A stretch of DNA of 64,000 bases from Streptomyces sparsogenes (GCF_001704635.1 NZ_MAXF01000031.1:1-64000); one strand, 5' to 3'; positions 49,326 through 59,597 are shown, counted from the stretch's first letter. A program made the numbers and translations. The notes: generated by a model from the letters alone, not told the origin.

Positions 49326-50189
49326 GTGCGGGTGTACATCAGCGCCGACATGGAGGGCGTGACCGGTCTGGTCGACGCCGAGGACGTGCAACTGCGCGGC
49401 AGGGACTACGAGCGCGGCCGGGAGATGATGACCGAGGACGTCAACGCGGCCGTCCGCGGCGCGCTCGCCGCCGGTGCCACCCACGTCCTGGTCAACGACG
49501 CGCACAGCTCCATGCGCAACCTCCTCGCCGACCGCGTCCATCCCGAGGCGGTTCTGGTGCGCGGCAAGCCGAAGCCGATGGGCATGTTGCAGGACCTGGA
49601 CGCCGGCTTCGACGCGGTGCTGTGCGTCGGCTTCCACTCCCGTGCCGGGACCCTCGGCGTGCTGAGCCACAGCTACATGGGCCATGAGATCGAGGACATG
49701 TGGCTCGACGACCGGCCCGTGGGCGAGATCGGCTTCGCCCACGCCACCGCCGCGGCCCTCGGTGTTCCGGTGGTGATGCTCTCCGGGGACGACGCGGCCT
49801 GCGCCGAGATGGCCGCCTGGGACGCCGCGGTCGTGACCGCGCCGGTCAAGTACGCCCTCGACCGATTCGCGGCCCGGCTGCGGCCGGTGGCCGAGGCGCG
49901 GAAGGCGATCGAGGAGGCCGCCGCCGAGGGGGTGAGCCGGGCCGCGGCGCTCGCGCGTCCGGCGGGTGGTGGCGCCGGTGCGGACGCGGGTGCGGGTGCG
50001 GGTGGCATGACCCTGGCCGTGCGCTGGCAGTCCTCCTCCGTCGCGTCCCAGTTGGTGGGCATCCCGGGCGTCACCTTGCGCGACGCGCGCACGGTCGAGG
50101 TCAGTGGGCCGGTCCCTCAGCTGTTCCGGCTGTTCGGGGTGTTCATGCGCGTGGCGTCATCGGTGACCGGTCAGCATCCCTACTGCTGA
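49326..50189 (+). CDS. M55 peptidase, DppA-like D-aminopeptidase
   Basis: A 287-residue zinc peptidase of the DppA family. YISADMEGVTGLVD supplies Asp8 and Glu10. VNDAHSSMRN and VGFHSRAGTLGVLSHSYMGH supply the His ligands. EIGFAHATAAALGVPVVMLS follows with a ligand-Glu. GTG start. A Gly/Ala-rich insert (GGGAGADAGAGAG, about residue 217) is unusual and probably a surface loop. The family hydrolyses D-Ala-type dipeptides and amides. A 28-bp hairpin follows. Confidence 0.9.
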   Translation: MRVYISADMEGVTGLVDAEDVQLRGRDYERGREMMTEDVNAAVRGALAAGATHVLVNDAHSSMRNLLADRVHPEAVLVRGKPKPMGMLQDLDAGFDAVLCVGFHSRAGTLGVLSHSYMGHEIEDMWLDDRPVGEIGFAHATAAALGVPVVMLSGDDAACAEMAAWDAAVVTAPVKYALDRFAARLRPVAEARKAIEEAAAEGVSRAAALARPAGGGAGADAGAGAGGMTLAVRWQSSSVASQLVGIPGVTLRDARTVEVSGPVPQLFRLFGVFMRVASSVTGQHPYC

Positions 50190-50207
50190 GGCGATGCCAG
50201 TGACTTT

Positions 50208-50269
50208 GCGGTGGGTATGGGACAGCGACACGCCGACACCACGGCGTGTCGCTGTCCCATACTCACCGC
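50208..50269. terminator. 28-bp hairpin between convergent genes
   Basis: Left arm 50208-50235 (GCGGTGGGTATGGGACAGCG...) and right arm 50242-50269 pair over 28 bp with a single G:T step and a 6-nt loop (ACACCA). Far longer than the usual terminator here. Bidirectional, between dppA-like and the spermidine-synthase-like gene. Confidence 0.85.
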
Positions 50270-50284
50270 AGTCGGCTTCGGACA

Positions 50285-51181
50285 TCAGTCGAAGACCTTC
50301 GGCGGTGGCGTCGGGGAGGGGGTGGCAGTGGCGTCGGTGACCGGGGGTGCGCCGGCGGTGAAGTCCGCGAGGGGGCGGCCGTGCTCGACCCGTGCCGGGT
50401 GGGGGTCGGTGGCGGCGCGGCGGGTCAGTTCGGCGATGGGGAGTTCGCGGTCGGCTGCCAGCAGGACGGCGTTGCCGAAGCGGCGGCCGCGGAGGACGGC
50501 CGGGTCCGCGGTCAGGCATACGTGGGCGAAGGCGGCGCGCGCGGTGGCGACCTGGGCGCGGAGGTGGGCGAGTGGGGGACCGTCCGCGATATTGGCGGCG
50601 TAGAGGCCGTCCGGGCGCAGCGCCCGTCGTACCTCGGCGAGGAATTCGACGCTGGTGAGGTGGGCGGGGGTGCGGGCGCCGCTGAAGACGTCGGCGACGA
50701 TCAGGTCGGCCCAGCCGTCGGGCACCTTGCCCAGGCCCACCCGCGCGTCGGCGCCGCGCACCCGGATCCGGTCGGCGGGGTTCAGCGGGGCCTCGCGCCG
50801 TACGAACTGGACGAGCGCGGCGTCCCACTCGACCACCTGCTGGGTGGAGCGGGGCCGGGTGGCCGCGATGTAGCGGGCGAGGGTGAAGGCGCCGCCGCCG
50901 AGGTGGACGGCGTGGACGGGGCGGCCGGGCGGGGCGGTGAGGTCGGCGATGTGGCCGAACCTGCGCTGGTACTCGAAGTCCAGGTACGAGGGGTCGTCGA
51001 GGTCGACGTGCGACTGCGGCTTGCCGTCCACCAGCAGGGTCCACGCGCGCGGGCGGTCCCGGTCGGGGACGAGTTCGGCGAGCCCGCCGTCCACCGGCGC
51101 GGCGACCGGCTCCAGGGCGCGCGCCCGCGCCGCGCCGCGCCCCCGCGCCGCCGTCGCTTTCTTCCGTACGCCCTTCGCCAC
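50285..51181 (-). CDS. spermidine-synthase-like methyltransferase-fold protein
   Basis: A 298-residue protein of the spermidine/spermine-synthase fold: LDFEYQRRFGHIADLTAPPG, VHAVHLGGGAFTLARYIAAT (nucleotide motif), QVVEWDAALVQFVRREAPLN, and DLIVADVFSGARTPAHLTSV. Many actinobacterial proteins of this type lack the polyamine-binding residues, so aminopropyl transfer is not assured. N-terminal basic stretch; the tail is Pro/Thr-rich. Confidence 0.82.
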   Translation of the reverse strand: MAKGVRKKATAARGRGAARARALEPVAAPVDGGLAELVPDRDRPRAWTLLVDGKPQSHVDLDDPSYLDFEYQRRFGHIADLTAPPGRPVHAVHLGGGAFTLARYIAATRPRSTQQVVEWDAALVQFVRREAPLNPADRIRVRGADARVGLGKVPDGWADLIVADVFSGARTPAHLTSVEFLAEVRRALRPDGLYAANIADGPPLAHLRAQVATARAAFAHVCLTADPAVLRGRRFGNAVLLAADRELPIAELTRRAATDPHPARVEHGRPLADFTAGAPPVTDATATPSPTPPPKVFD

Positions 51182-51242
51182 GTGCCCCAGTATGCGGGTG
51201 GGGTGGCGTGCGGGGGCGGGCCGGGGCGCCGGGGCCGGTGGG

Positions 51243-51674
51243 TCAGCGGCAGCGGTCCACGGCCTCGATCATGCGGGCCGCCTCCCCGAGCGCGGCCCGC
51301 AGCTCGGCGGGGTCCGTCGCGCCGGTGTACGCGTCGCCCGGGGGCACCAGCCAGCCGGTGCCGGTCAGCGGGGGCGACACCCCGCTGCCCCCGGCCGCGT
51401 CTTCGGCGGCGGCGCCGCCCGTGCTCAGGCGGACCCCGCACCCCGGTGTCTCCGCGCACTCGCTGCCCGGCAGGTCCCAGCGCGCCGCGGTGCCGGCGGG
51501 CACCACGAAGCCGAGCGTGTCGCAGGCGTGGTCGTGCAGCACGGGGCCCACGCCGTCGCGTGCGCGGCGCAGGATGTCCACCGCCTCCAGCCCCTGACGG
51601 GCCGGCACGGTGACGAGGTCGCAGTCCTGGCACGGGAGATGCTGGGCAGTCGTCCGCGAGCCACTGTTGTCCAC
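51243..51674 (-). CDS. hypothetical protein, possible Prim-Pol-like domain
   Basis: A 143-residue protein starting GTG behind GGAGG. CPCQDCD-like start (LPCQDCDLVTVPARQGLEAV), DHACDTLGFVVPAGTAARWD, CAETPGCGVRLSTGGA and the tail GTGWLVPPGDAYTGATDPAE, ELRAALGEAARMIEAVDRCR resemble short Streptomyces proteins labelled bifunctional DNA primase/polymerase N-terminal. No DxD active site is clear. Six or more Cys could form a metal site. Divergent from the XRE/TPR gene at 51890. Confidence 0.55.
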   Translation of the reverse strand: MDNSGSRTTAQHLPCQDCDLVTVPARQGLEAVDILRRARDGVGPVLHDHACDTLGFVVPAGTAARWDLPGSECAETPGCGVRLSTGGAAAEDAAGGSGVSPPLTGTGWLVPPGDAYTGATDPAELRAALGEAARMIEAVDRCR

Positions 51675-51889
51675 TCGGGCCTCCCTCTCCGACGGGTTGC
51701 AAAGAGCCCAACGCACGACAGTGTCAACGGCTACGGCCGAATGCCGCCGTAAAGGATGGCAGTTCATGGCAAATCACGGGCGAGATGCCGCGTTTTTCCG
51801 GAACGCCCGAGTGTCGGGCGCGCCCTGGCCGGTACGGTTCTCCTCCGCCCACCCGGGAGCCCCGTCAGGACCGTTAGGGAGGGGCCGCC

Positions 51890-53296
51890 ATGACGCCGCT
51901 TCCCGCGTCTTCGCCGTCACAGTCTTCGCCGTCTTCGGCGTCTTCGCCGTCGCAGCCCTCGCAAACGTCGGCGCCGCGGCCGAACGCCGCCTTCCGGCGG
52001 CTGCGCGGCCAGCTTTCCCCGTCCGAGTTCGCCGCCGCCGTACGGAGGGCCGCGCGGGAGATCGGCGAACAGGTCTCCTGCGACGCCCGCTACATCGGCC
52101 GCGTCGAGTCCGGGGCGATCCGCTGCCCCAACTACGCGTACGAGCGCGTCTTCCGGCACATGTTCCCCGGGCGCACGCTGACCGACCTCGGCTTCTCACC
52201 GCGCGAGGCGGTACGCGGACGCCGGGCGGGGCCCGCCCCCGGACCCCGGCCGGCCCCCGCCGGGGAGCGCGCCGCCGCGCCGGGCCCTCCCCCGGGCCGC
52301 TTTCCAGGCGGCGATCCGCCGCACCCCGACTTCGTGTTCCGGGAGCCGTTCGGCGTCCCCGGCGGCCGGGCCGGGGAGGCGGAGGCGGCGGCCGTCGAGG
52401 AGGCCGTCCTCCGGATCCGGCTGCTGGACGACCGGCACGGGGCGGACAGCATCTACCCGCACACCGCCCGCCCGCTGAACGCCGCGTACGCCCTGCTGGA
52501 CGCCGGGGCCCACCGCCGCTCGATCGCCGACCGGCTGTACGCGGGCGCCGGGGAACTGGCCATCTCGGTGGGCTGGCTGGCCCATGACTCCGGCCGCCTG
52601 GCCGACGCCCGCGCGCACTACGCGGAGGCCCTGGCCACCGCGCGGGTCACCGGCGACCCGGCCCTGGAGGCGCACGCCTTCTGCAACGCCGCCTTCCTCG
52701 CCCGCGACGCCGGCCGCCCACGCGAGGCCGTCCGGGCCGCGCAGGCGGCGCGGCGGGCGGCGGACCGGCTGGCCTCGCCGCGGCTGCTGTCGCTGATCGC
52801 GCTGCGCGAGGCGGGCGGCTGGGCCTGGCTGACCGACCGGACGAACTGCGAGCGGGCCCTGCTGCGGGCCCAGGCGCTCTTCTGCCGCGGCCCGTCCGAC
52901 GCCGACCCGGAGTGGATGAGCTTCTACGGAGAGGCCGAGTTGGAGGGTCTGGAGGCGCAGTGCTGGTCGGCGCTCGGCGAGTGGGGGCGGGCCGTCGAGC
53001 ACGCCCGCCGCGCGGTCGCCCTGCAGAGCCCGCACTTCACCCGCAACATCGCGCTCTTCACCACGGAGCTGGCCAGCGATCTGCTCGCGGACGGCGCGCC
53101 GGACGCGGCGGCCGTCGCGGCGGGCCGCGCCCTGGAGCTGATGGACCAGGTCAGTTCCTCCCGCATCCGAGCGATGCTCGACGAAACCGCCCGCGTGCTG
53201 CGCCCCCACGGCCGCAACGCGACGGTCGCGGACTTCCTCGCCCGCTACGAGACGGTCCCGCGCGGGGCGGCCCGGGTGCGCGTTCAGCCCAGGTGA
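51890..53296 (+). CDS. regulator with N-terminal HTH-like and C-terminal TPR-like repeats
   Basis: A 468-residue protein: a Ser/Pro-rich start ([19 protein letters not shown]), then an XRE-like DNA-binding segment ([40 protein letters not shown]), a Pro/Gly linker (~105-155) and helical repeats ([37 protein letters not shown]). This class is common in Streptomyces and often regulates neighbouring small-protein genes. It overlaps the convergent phosphatase gene by 13 nt. Confidence 0.82.
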   Translation: MTPLPASSPSQSSPSSASSPSQPSQTSAPRPNAAFRRLRGQLSPSEFAAAVRRAAREIGEQVSCDARYIGRVESGAIRCPNYAYERVFRHMFPGRTLTDLGFSPREAVRGRRAGPAPGPRPAPAGERAAAPGPPPGRFPGGDPPHPDFVFREPFGVPGGRAGEAEAAAVEEAVLRIRLLDDRHGADSIYPHTARPLNAAYALLDAGAHRRSIADRLYAGAGELAISVGWLAHDSGRLADARAHYAEALATARVTGDPALEAHAFCNAAFLARDAGRPREAVRAAQAARRAADRLASPRLLSLIALREAGGWAWLTDRTNCERALLRAQALFCRGPSDADPEWMSFYGEAELEGLEAQCWSALGEWGRAVEHARRAVALQSPHFTRNIALFTTELASDLLADGAPDAAAVAAGRALELMDQVSSSRIRAMLDETARVLRPHGRNATVADFLARYETVPRGAARVRVQPR

Positions 53297-53877
53297 CCCG
53301 TGTCGTTCCAGCGTTCGATGGCCGGTTCGCCGTACGCCCAGCCCAGGACCGACAGGGACGTCGGCTCCAGGCGGATCCGCGCCCCGAAGGACACGTCGAG
53401 GCCCAGCCAGCGCGCGCCCAGGGTGCGCAGGATGTGGCCGTGGGCGAAGACCAGCACGTCCCGGTCGGCCGAGCGCGCCCACTCCACCACCGCGTCCGCC
53501 CGCGCCGCGATCCCGCCCGGCGTCTCCCCGTCCGGGACGCCGTCGCGCCAGATGAGCCAGCCCGGCCGGATCGCCTGGATCTCGGCGGGGGTCATGCCCT
53601 CGTACGCGCCGTAGTCCCACTCCATCAGCGCGTCCCAGTCCCGCGCCCGGTCGCCGAACCCCGCCAGCTCGCAGGTCTCCTTCGCCCGCGCCAACGGGCT
53701 GGTGCGGACCTCGACGTCCGGCAGGCCCGCCCAGGGCGCGTGGTGAAGGCGCTCGCCGAGCAGCTTGGCGCCGCGCCGCCCCTCCTCCAGCAGTGGGATG
53801 TCGGTGCGGCCGGTGTGCTTCCCGGACAGCGACCACTCCGTCTGTCCGTGCCGGGCCAGGAGGATGCGTGGTGCCAT
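53284..53877 (-). CDS. histidine phosphatase family protein
   Basis: A 197-residue phosphoglycerate-mutase-like phosphatase: [20 protein letters not shown] (RHG with catalytic His), [38 protein letters not shown] (catalytic Glu), and [20 protein letters not shown] (second His). ATG at 53877. Substrate unknown. Third positions and length are normal for the family. Confidence 0.92.
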   Translation of the reverse strand: MAPRILLARHGQTEWSLSGKHTGRTDIPLLEEGRRGAKLLGERLHHAPWAGLPDVEVRTSPLARAKETCELAGFGDRARDWDALMEWDYGAYEGMTPAEIQAIRPGWLIWRDGVPDGETPGGIAARADAVVEWARSADRDVLVFAHGHILRTLGARWLGLDVSFGARIRLEPTSLSVLGWAYGEPAIERWNDTGHLG

Positions 53878-54144
53878 GAGGGGGTCGCCTTTCACCGGGT
53901 CGGGCACCGGTCGGCGCCGTACGGCCCCATCATCGCTCACCTGTTCCCGAGGCAACCGTGGGGGCGATCCCGGCGTCTTCCTCTGCGCGCACCTGTCGGT
54001 CGGAGGGGGATGTCGGGGGATTGAGCAGCGGCGACCCGCGCTTTCCGGACGCATGTCGGGGGCGGTGCGCGAGCCGCTTTGCCTACCCCGTACGGTTGAT
54101 CGCGCGCCATTTCGTGGCCGCCCGAGTTTTTGGAGAGCGTCCGG

Positions 54145-55242
54145 ATGCCCCAGACCGCGCCCCGCGCCGGAACATGGCAGGGCAGTCGGCCACGTTGGTG
54201 GTCCGAACTGCCCTTGATAGCCGTGGTGTACGCGGCGTACTCGGCCGGCCGACTGCTGGCCCGGGGGGACGTGTCGACCGCCGTCGACCACGGCCTGGCC
54301 CTCCTCCACTTCGAACAGCGGCTGAACCTCGACTTCGAGACCCCGCTGAACGACCTCTTCACCGCGCACGCCTGGATCGGCATACCCGCCGACTTCGCGT
54401 ACGCCTCGTTGCACTACGTGGTCACCCCCGCGATCCTGGCCTGGCTGTGGAAGCGCCGCCGGGCCGCCGACTACCGGCTGCTGCGCACCTGGCTGCTGAT
54501 ATCCACGCTGATCGGCCTGATCGGCTTCACGCTGATGCCGACCTGCCCGCCCCGGCTGCTCGAGGCGAGCCACGGCTTCGTCGACACGATGGCGCAGTAC
54601 AGCTCGTACGGCTGGTGGGGCGGCGAGGCGAGCGCGCCGCGCGGGCTCGGCGGGCTCACCAACCAGTACGCGGCCATGCCCAGCCTCCACGTGGGGTGGG
54701 CGCTGTGGTGCGGGGTGGTGCTGTGGCGGCACGGGCGCTCGGTGTGGGCCAAGGCGATCGGGGTCCTCTATCCGCTGAGCATCGCCGTCGTGGTGATGGG
54801 CACCGCGAACCACTACTTCCTCGACGCGGCCGCCGGCGCGGCCGTCATGGGGGTCGGACTGCTGCTGGCCCGGCCCGCGCTGCGGCTGGCCGGCCTGATC
54901 CGGGCCCGCCTCGGCGCCGCCCGCCGGCCCGACGAGGCCGCCGGGACCACCACCGCCGCGGCCCCCGGGACCGGCACCGCGACCGCCGGAACCGCGGCCG
55001 CCGGAACCGCCTCCGCTACCGCCGCGAATGGCACCTCAAACCTCAATGTCGCCTCGAATGTCAGTGACAAGTGCGAGACTGCGGCGCGTGAACGGGAACG
55101 GATCCCTCGACAGCAGGGCAGGGACGCGGACGGAAGCAGGAGCGGCGACAGCGGTGGCAGGGAGGCCGGCGCGGCAGCCCGAAGCGGCAGGGGCGGGGAG
55201 ACCGCCACGGCCGGGGAAGGCGCTGCGGCAGCGGCTCGCTGA
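54145..55242 (+). CDS. PAP2-family membrane protein, Aur1/inositolphosphotransferase-like
   Basis: A 365-residue membrane protein with about six spans ([73 protein letters not shown]). Motifs [13 protein letters not shown] and [13 protein letters not shown] supply the catalytic His residues and Asp of the PAP2/Aur1 type, which moves phospho-head groups between lipids. The last ~95 residues are Ala/Gly/Thr low-complexity and overlap the next gene for about 215 nt in another frame. ATG 54145 follows TGGAGAG. Confidence 0.85.
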   Translation: MPQTAPRAGTWQGSRPRWWSELPLIAVVYAAYSAGRLLARGDVSTAVDHGLALLHFEQRLNLDFETPLNDLFTAHAWIGIPADFAYASLHYVVTPAILAWLWKRRRAADYRLLRTWLLISTLIGLIGFTLMPTCPPRLLEASHGFVDTMAQYSSYGWWGGEASAPRGLGGLTNQYAAMPSLHVGWALWCGVVLWRHGRSVWAKAIGVLYPLSIAVVVMGTANHYFLDAAAGAAVMGVGLLLARPALRLAGLIRARLGAARRPDEAAGTTTAAAPGTGTATAGTAAAGTASATAANGTSNLNVASNVSDKCETAARERERIPRQQGRDADGSRSGDSGGREAGAAARSGRGGETATAGEGAAAAAR

Positions 55243-56503
55243 GCTGCGCGGCCCGGCGACCACCCCGCACCCCCTGGACGCCCGCGCGCTGGCCGCGCTG
55301 GCCGCCAACCCCGGCTGCCGCCGCCGCGCGCTGCTGGACGGGGCGGGCGTCGACAAGCTGGCGCTCGCCCAGGCGCTGGGGTCCCCCGCGGCCTTCGGCC
55401 AGTCCCAGTTCGCCCACCAGCGCGGCAACACCTTCGAGGCCCGGGTCAAGGCGGACGGCGGCCAGGCGCTGACGCGGCTGCTGCACGAGCGGCTGCGCGA
55501 CGGCTCCCCCGCGCCCGAGCCGGGCACCACCACCGTCCCCGACCTGACCGCCGCAGGCCCGCAGGGGCGCACCGCGCGCACAGCGCTGGCCCTGCGGGAG
55601 GCCACCGCGGCCGGGGGCTGGGCGCTGCTCGACCACCCCATGGTGAGCCTGGACATCGCGGGCTCCCCCGCCTTCCTCGAGCCGGACGCGGTCGTGGTGC
55701 ACCCCGACGGCTCCTGGACGGTCATCGAGATCAAGTCCTTCCCGATGGTGGACGGCTCGGCGGACCCGGCCAAGGTGGGCGCGGCGGCGCGGCAGGCCGC
55801 GGTGTACGCGCTGGCGCTCGACCGGGTGGCGGCCCTGGCGGGCGCCCGGGTGCGCCACGAGGTGCTGCTGGTCTGCCCGAAGGACTTCTCCAACCTCCCC
55901 ACCGCGGAGCTCGTGGACGTGCGCAAGCAGCTGGCCGTCACGCGACGGCAGCTGACCCGGCTCACCCGGATCGAGGAGATCGCCGCCACGCTCCCCGACG
56001 GCCTCACCTTCGACCTGCGGCTCGCGGACGACGGCCGTACGGTGACCCGGCCGGTGGAGGAGCTGAGGGCCGCCGTGGACGCGGTGGACGCCGCCTACGC
56101 GCCGGAGTGCCTGTCCGCGTGCGAGCTGGCCGTCCACTGCCGGGCCCGGTGCCGGGCGGCGGGCGGCGTGGAGTCGCTGGGCCGGGGCGTGCGGGGCGAG
56201 CTGGGCGGGCTCACGACCGTCGAGGCGGTGCTCGCCGCCGCGCTCGGCGAGGCCGCGGACGCCGACCGGCCGGCCCCGCCCACCGGCGACCCGGCGGTGG
56301 ACGCCCTGCGCCGCGCGGCCGCCCTGCGCGCCGAGGCGCTGCGCGCCGCGCCCGCGGCCGTTCCGGCTGCCGGCCCCGCGCCCGCCCCGGGACCCGCTCC
56401 TGAGCCCGCCCCCGCGGCTGTTCCCGGACCCGCGGCCGGTCCCGCGGCTGTCCCCGGCCCCGCGGCTGTCCCCGGACCCGCCCAGGGGGCGGCATGTCGC
56501 TGA
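55028..56503 (+). CDS. RecB-family Fe-S nuclease (AddB/Cas4/Dna2-like)
   Basis: Up to 491 residues. The full RecB-family motif set is visible: Cys97 (NPGCRRR), GNTFEARV with Glu137, EPDAVVV with Asp220, VIEIKSF with Glu234 and Lys236, RQAAVYAL with Gln256 and Tyr260 (QxxxY), and a Cys cluster [15 protein letters not shown] (361, 365, 371, 375). One N-terminal and three C-terminal Cys are the 4Fe-4S signature of AddB, Cas4 and Dna2 nucleases. The start is uncertain (55028, 55055, 55061 or 55088) because the front overlaps the PAP2 gene. A Pro/Ala repeat tail precedes the stop, which overlaps the next gene. Probable DNA-end-processing nuclease. Confidence 0.8.
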   Translation: MAPQTSMSPRMSVTSARLRRVNGNGSLDSRAGTRTEAGAATAVAGRPARQPEAAGAGRPPRPGKALRQRLAELRGPATTPHPLDARALAALAANPGCRRRALLDGAGVDKLALAQALGSPAAFGQSQFAHQRGNTFEARVKADGGQALTRLLHERLRDGSPAPEPGTTTVPDLTAAGPQGRTARTALALREATAAGGWALLDHPMVSLDIAGSPAFLEPDAVVVHPDGSWTVIEIKSFPMVDGSADPAKVGAAARQAAVYALALDRVAALAGARVRHEVLLVCPKDFSNLPTAELVDVRKQLAVTRRQLTRLTRIEEIAATLPDGLTFDLRLADDGRTVTRPVEELRAAVDAVDAAYAPECLSACELAVHCRARCRAAGGVESLGRGVRGELGGLTTVEAVLAAALGEAADADRPAPPTGDPAVDALRRAAALRAEALRAAPAAVPAAGPAPAPGPAPEPAPAAVPGPAAGPAAVPGPAAVPGPAQGAACR

Positions 56504-58200
56504 TCACGGCCCTGGCCCGGATGGAGGCCGTCCGGGACCGGCGGGCGAGGCCGGTCGCCACGGTCCGCCATCGCCATCTGTCCGACCGGCCGCTGGTCTT
56601 CGTGCCGCTGACCACCGCGGGCGAGGCCGGCGCCCCGCTGGGCGCGCTGGTGGGGACCGAGCGGGACGCCCCGCGCCTGCTGGTCGTGGCGCAGCCGCGT
56701 GACCGGGACCTGCGGTTCGCGTTCCTGGCGGAGCTGGCGGAGGTGGTGCTCCCGTATGTCGACTCGTACGCGGACGACGTCGATCTCGAGGAGCGCAAGG
56801 AGACCGACCCGGAGACCGGCAAGAAGGTGCCGGTCCAGGTCGAGCTGTGCGCGGACGCCCCGCAGCTGCTGGTGCCCAGCGGCGCGGGGGTGGAGTTCGT
56901 CCGGCTGCTCGGCCGGTCGATGCGGTTCCGGCGGACGGCGGAGCAGGACCCCGAGACGCCGTTCCCCGCGCCCGCGCGGGTCCCGCTGCTCGGGCGGTGG
57001 CTGACGCACTACGGGGAGCGGTCCCGGGTGCCCGGCTCGTGTCTGCTGCAGGCGATGACCGACCTGCTGACCCGGCACTGGGCGACCGGCCAGAGCCATC
57101 TGGAGGACCAGCACCTGGGCGCGCTCCTGGCCTGGATCGACCCGCCGGACGGGATGCCGGGGGACGAGGCGGCGCTGCGCGCCGAGTCGGAGCGGGACGC
57201 GGGCGGGCAGCTGCTCTGCCCGCCCGCCGGACCCGCCACCGACCCGGCGTTCGACAACAAGCTGCTGGCCCCCGCGATGGCCCGGTACGACGCGGCGCGG
57301 ATGGCGGTCGCCGGCGCCGAGGACGGGGCCCGCGCCGAGCGCCACCTCGCCGAGCTGCACCGCGCGGAGGCCGAGATCCGCGAGCTGATCGCGTCCCAGA
57401 TGCGGCCCACCTGGGACGCGGTGTGGCGGGGTCTCGACCTGCTGCGCGCCCTCCCCGAGGGGGCGCGGGTGGCCGAGCGGTGGAAGCGGGACCGCTGGTC
57501 GTACACCGGGCACCGGGACCGGGTGCGCGCCGGGGAGCCGCCGCAGCCCAGGGTGGACGACGCGGTGACCGCCGCGCAGAAGCTGGCCGCCCGGGAGACG
57601 GCGCAGGCTCAGCTGGAGGCGCAGGAGGCGCTGGACGACCCGCTGGTGATGGCGGGGCGGCGGCTGGCCGGAGAGGCGTTCGCCGGAGAGGTGGCCGAGG
57701 TGGTCATGGCCTGGTCGGAGACGAAGGTGCCCCGGCCGCGCCCGCTGGTCACGGTCCGCACCGGGGACCGGCCGCACCTGGCCGAGGGGGTGAAGCTGTA
57801 TCGCGTGCTGCCCGACGGCAGGACGCAGACCGGGGAGTTCGCGGGCTACGCCGAGCCGGACGGCCCGGACGGCCCCGCCGACCCTTCCGAACCGGACGGC
57901 CCTGCCGGACCTGCCGATCCGGACGAAGGCGCCGAACCCGCCCGCCCGGGCGACGTGCCGGAGGGCGCCGAGGGCGCGCTGGTGGTGCGGCTGACCGGCG
58001 GCATGGGGCGGGGCAAGACGCCCGAGCAGGGGTCGGTCCCGGAGCCGGGCGACCGCGTGTGCTGGACCCTGTTCGAGCACGCCCCGCGCGGCGGCCCGGA
58101 GCTGCCCGACCCGGAAGCCACACCCTGGACCCACGGTGGCCCGCCCGAGGCGGCCGTGGCACAAGCCCCCGACCCGGTGACCGAGGAGGACCTGCTGTGA
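56494..58200 (+). CDS. uncharacterised middle gene of the nuclease-helicase operon
   Basis: A 568-residue soluble protein overlapping both neighbours by 4-10 nt. I recognise no family. Visible: a beta-rich start (RPLVFVPLTTAGEAGAPLGA; PRLLVVAQPRDRDLRFAFLA), a charged central helical region (AARETAQAQLEAQEALDDPL), VSVR-type VTVRTGDRPHLAEGVKLYRV near 420, and a Pro/Asp-rich linker (~450-490). VRLTGGMGRGKTPEQGSV looks like a P-loop fragment but lacks context and is probably not one. It is likely a structural or DNA-binding partner of the nuclease and helicase. Confidence 0.7.
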   Translation: MSLITALARMEAVRDRRARPVATVRHRHLSDRPLVFVPLTTAGEAGAPLGALVGTERDAPRLLVVAQPRDRDLRFAFLAELAEVVLPYVDSYADDVDLEERKETDPETGKKVPVQVELCADAPQLLVPSGAGVEFVRLLGRSMRFRRTAEQDPETPFPAPARVPLLGRWLTHYGERSRVPGSCLLQAMTDLLTRHWATGQSHLEDQHLGALLAWIDPPDGMPGDEAALRAESERDAGGQLLCPPAGPATDPAFDNKLLAPAMARYDAARMAVAGAEDGARAERHLAELHRAEAEIRELIASQMRPTWDAVWRGLDLLRALPEGARVAERWKRDRWSYTGHRDRVRAGEPPQPRVDDAVTAAQKLAARETAQAQLEAQEALDDPLVMAGRRLAGEAFAGEVAEVVMAWSETKVPRPRPLVTVRTGDRPHLAEGVKLYRVLPDGRTQTGEFAGYAEPDGPDGPADPSEPDGPAGPADPDEGAEPARPGDVPEGAEGALVVRLTGGMGRGKTPEQGSVPEPGDRVCWTLFEHAPRGGPELPDPEATPWTHGGPPEAAVAQAPDPVTEEDLL

Positions 58201-59597
58201 CCGCCCCCCATCCGGCCACCGGAGGCGCCCCGGCCCCGGGAGGCACGCCCGGCGGGGCCGCCGACGGCGAGGCGTTCGACCCGGCGGCGGCCGCCGCCCG
58301 CGCGACGGAGGCGATCCTGCACGACACGCTCCACGGCCCGCACCGGGGCGTGGTCGTGGACTCCCCGCCCGGCGCGGGCAAGTCGACGCTGGTGGTGCGC
58401 GCGGCCCGGGAGCTGGCGGCGGCCGGGCGGCCGCTGATGGTGGTCGCGCAGACCAACGCGCAGGTGGACGACCTGGTGGACCGGCTGGCCCGGGAGGACC
58501 CGGAGCTGCCCGTGGGGCGGCTGCACAGCAGCGAGCCGCACCCGTACGACCCGGTCCTCGACCAGCACCCCTCGGTGCGCGCCTCGGCCAAGGTCGCCGA
58601 CCTCGCCGGGCTCGACGTGGTGGTCTCCACGGCCGCGAAGTGGGCGCACATCAAGGGCGTCGAGCCGTGGCGGCACGCCATCGTGGACGAGGCGTACCAG
58701 ATGCGGTCGGACGCGCTGCTGGCCGTCGCGGGGCTGTTCGAGCGGGCGCTGTTCGTCGGCGACCCGGGGCAGCTGGACCCGTTCAGCGTGGTGGGCGCCG
58801 ACCAGTGGGCGGGCCTGTCGTACGACCCGTCGGCGAGCGCGGTGAGCACGCTGCTCGCGCACAACCCGCAGCTGCCGCAGCACCGGCTGCCGGTGTCCTG
58901 GCGGCTGCCCGCGTCCGCCGCGCCGCTGGTGTCAGACGCCTTCTACCCGTACACGCCGTTCCGCAGCGGCACCGGCCACGGCGACCGGCGGCTGCGCTTC
59001 GGCGTCCCCTCCGACGGCTCGGGCCCGGACCGGGTGCTGGACGAGGCGGCCGAGTCGGGGTGGGGGCTGCTGGAGCTGCCCGCCCGGCGGACGCCGCGCA
59101 CCGACCCGGAGGCGGTGGGGGCCGTGGCCCTGGTGGTGCGGCGGCTGCTGGACCGGGGCGGGGCCGCGGTCAGCGAGCGGTCGGCCGATCCGGTGCCGCT
59201 GACGGCGGACCGGATCGCGGTAGGCACGGCCCACCGGGACCAGGCGGCGGCCGTCCGGGCGGCGCTGGCCGGCCTGGGGGTGGTGGGGGTCACGGTCGAC
59301 ACGGCCAACCGCCTCCAGGGGCGGGAGTTCGATGTGACGGTGGTGCTGCACCCGCTGTCGGGGCGGCCGGACGCGACGGAGTTCCACCTGGAGACCGGCC
59401 GGCTGTGCGTGCTGGCGTCCCGGCACCGGCACGCGTGCGTCGTGGTGTGCCGGGCGGGCGTGGCCGAGCTGCTGGACGAGCACCCCTCGACCGAGCCGGT
59501 GCAGCTGGGGGTGACGGTGAAGTTCCCTGACGGGTGGGAGGCGAACCACGCGGTCCTGGCCCACCTCGCGGAACACCGCGTCAGCTGGCGGCCGTGA
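58197..59597 (+). CDS. SF1 (UPF1/Dna2-like) helicase
   Basis: A 466-residue superfamily 1 helicase: Walker A SPPGAGKST (57-65), Ia VVAQTNAQVDDLVDRL, Walker B AIVDEAYQM (163-168 core), III FVGDPGQLDPF (~187-196), IV/V TVDTANRLQGREFDVTVVLH, and VI LASRHRHACVVVC. DEA-Y and GDPGQL are typical of the UPF1-like branch (SF1B, 5'-3'). GTG start overlaps the preceding stop as GTGA. Together with the Fe-S nuclease it reproduces, on separate chains, the domain pair found fused in Dna2. Confidence 0.88.
   Translation: MTAPHPATGGAPAPGGTPGGAADGEAFDPAAAAARATEAILHDTLHGPHRGVVVDSPPGAGKSTLVVRAARELAAAGRPLMVVAQTNAQVDDLVDRLAREDPELPVGRLHSSEPHPYDPVLDQHPSVRASAKVADLAGLDVVVSTAAKWAHIKGVEPWRHAIVDEAYQMRSDALLAVAGLFERALFVGDPGQLDPFSVVGADQWAGLSYDPSASAVSTLLAHNPQLPQHRLPVSWRLPASAAPLVSDAFYPYTPFRSGTGHGDRRLRFGVPSDGSGPDRVLDEAAESGWGLLELPARRTPRTDPEAVGAVALVVRRLLDRGGAAVSERSADPVPLTADRIAVGTAHRDQAAAVRAALAGLGVVGVTVDTANRLQGREFDVTVVLHPLSGRPDATEFHLETGRLCVLASRHRHACVVVCRAGVAELLDEHPSTEPVQLGVTVKFPDGWEANHAVLAHLAEHRVSWRP

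Noticed and set aside
57990..58030. P-loop in the middle gene of the nuclease-helicase operon (GGMGRGKT)
   Set aside because: It sits in a linker-like C-terminal part without Walker B or a surrounding ATPase fold.
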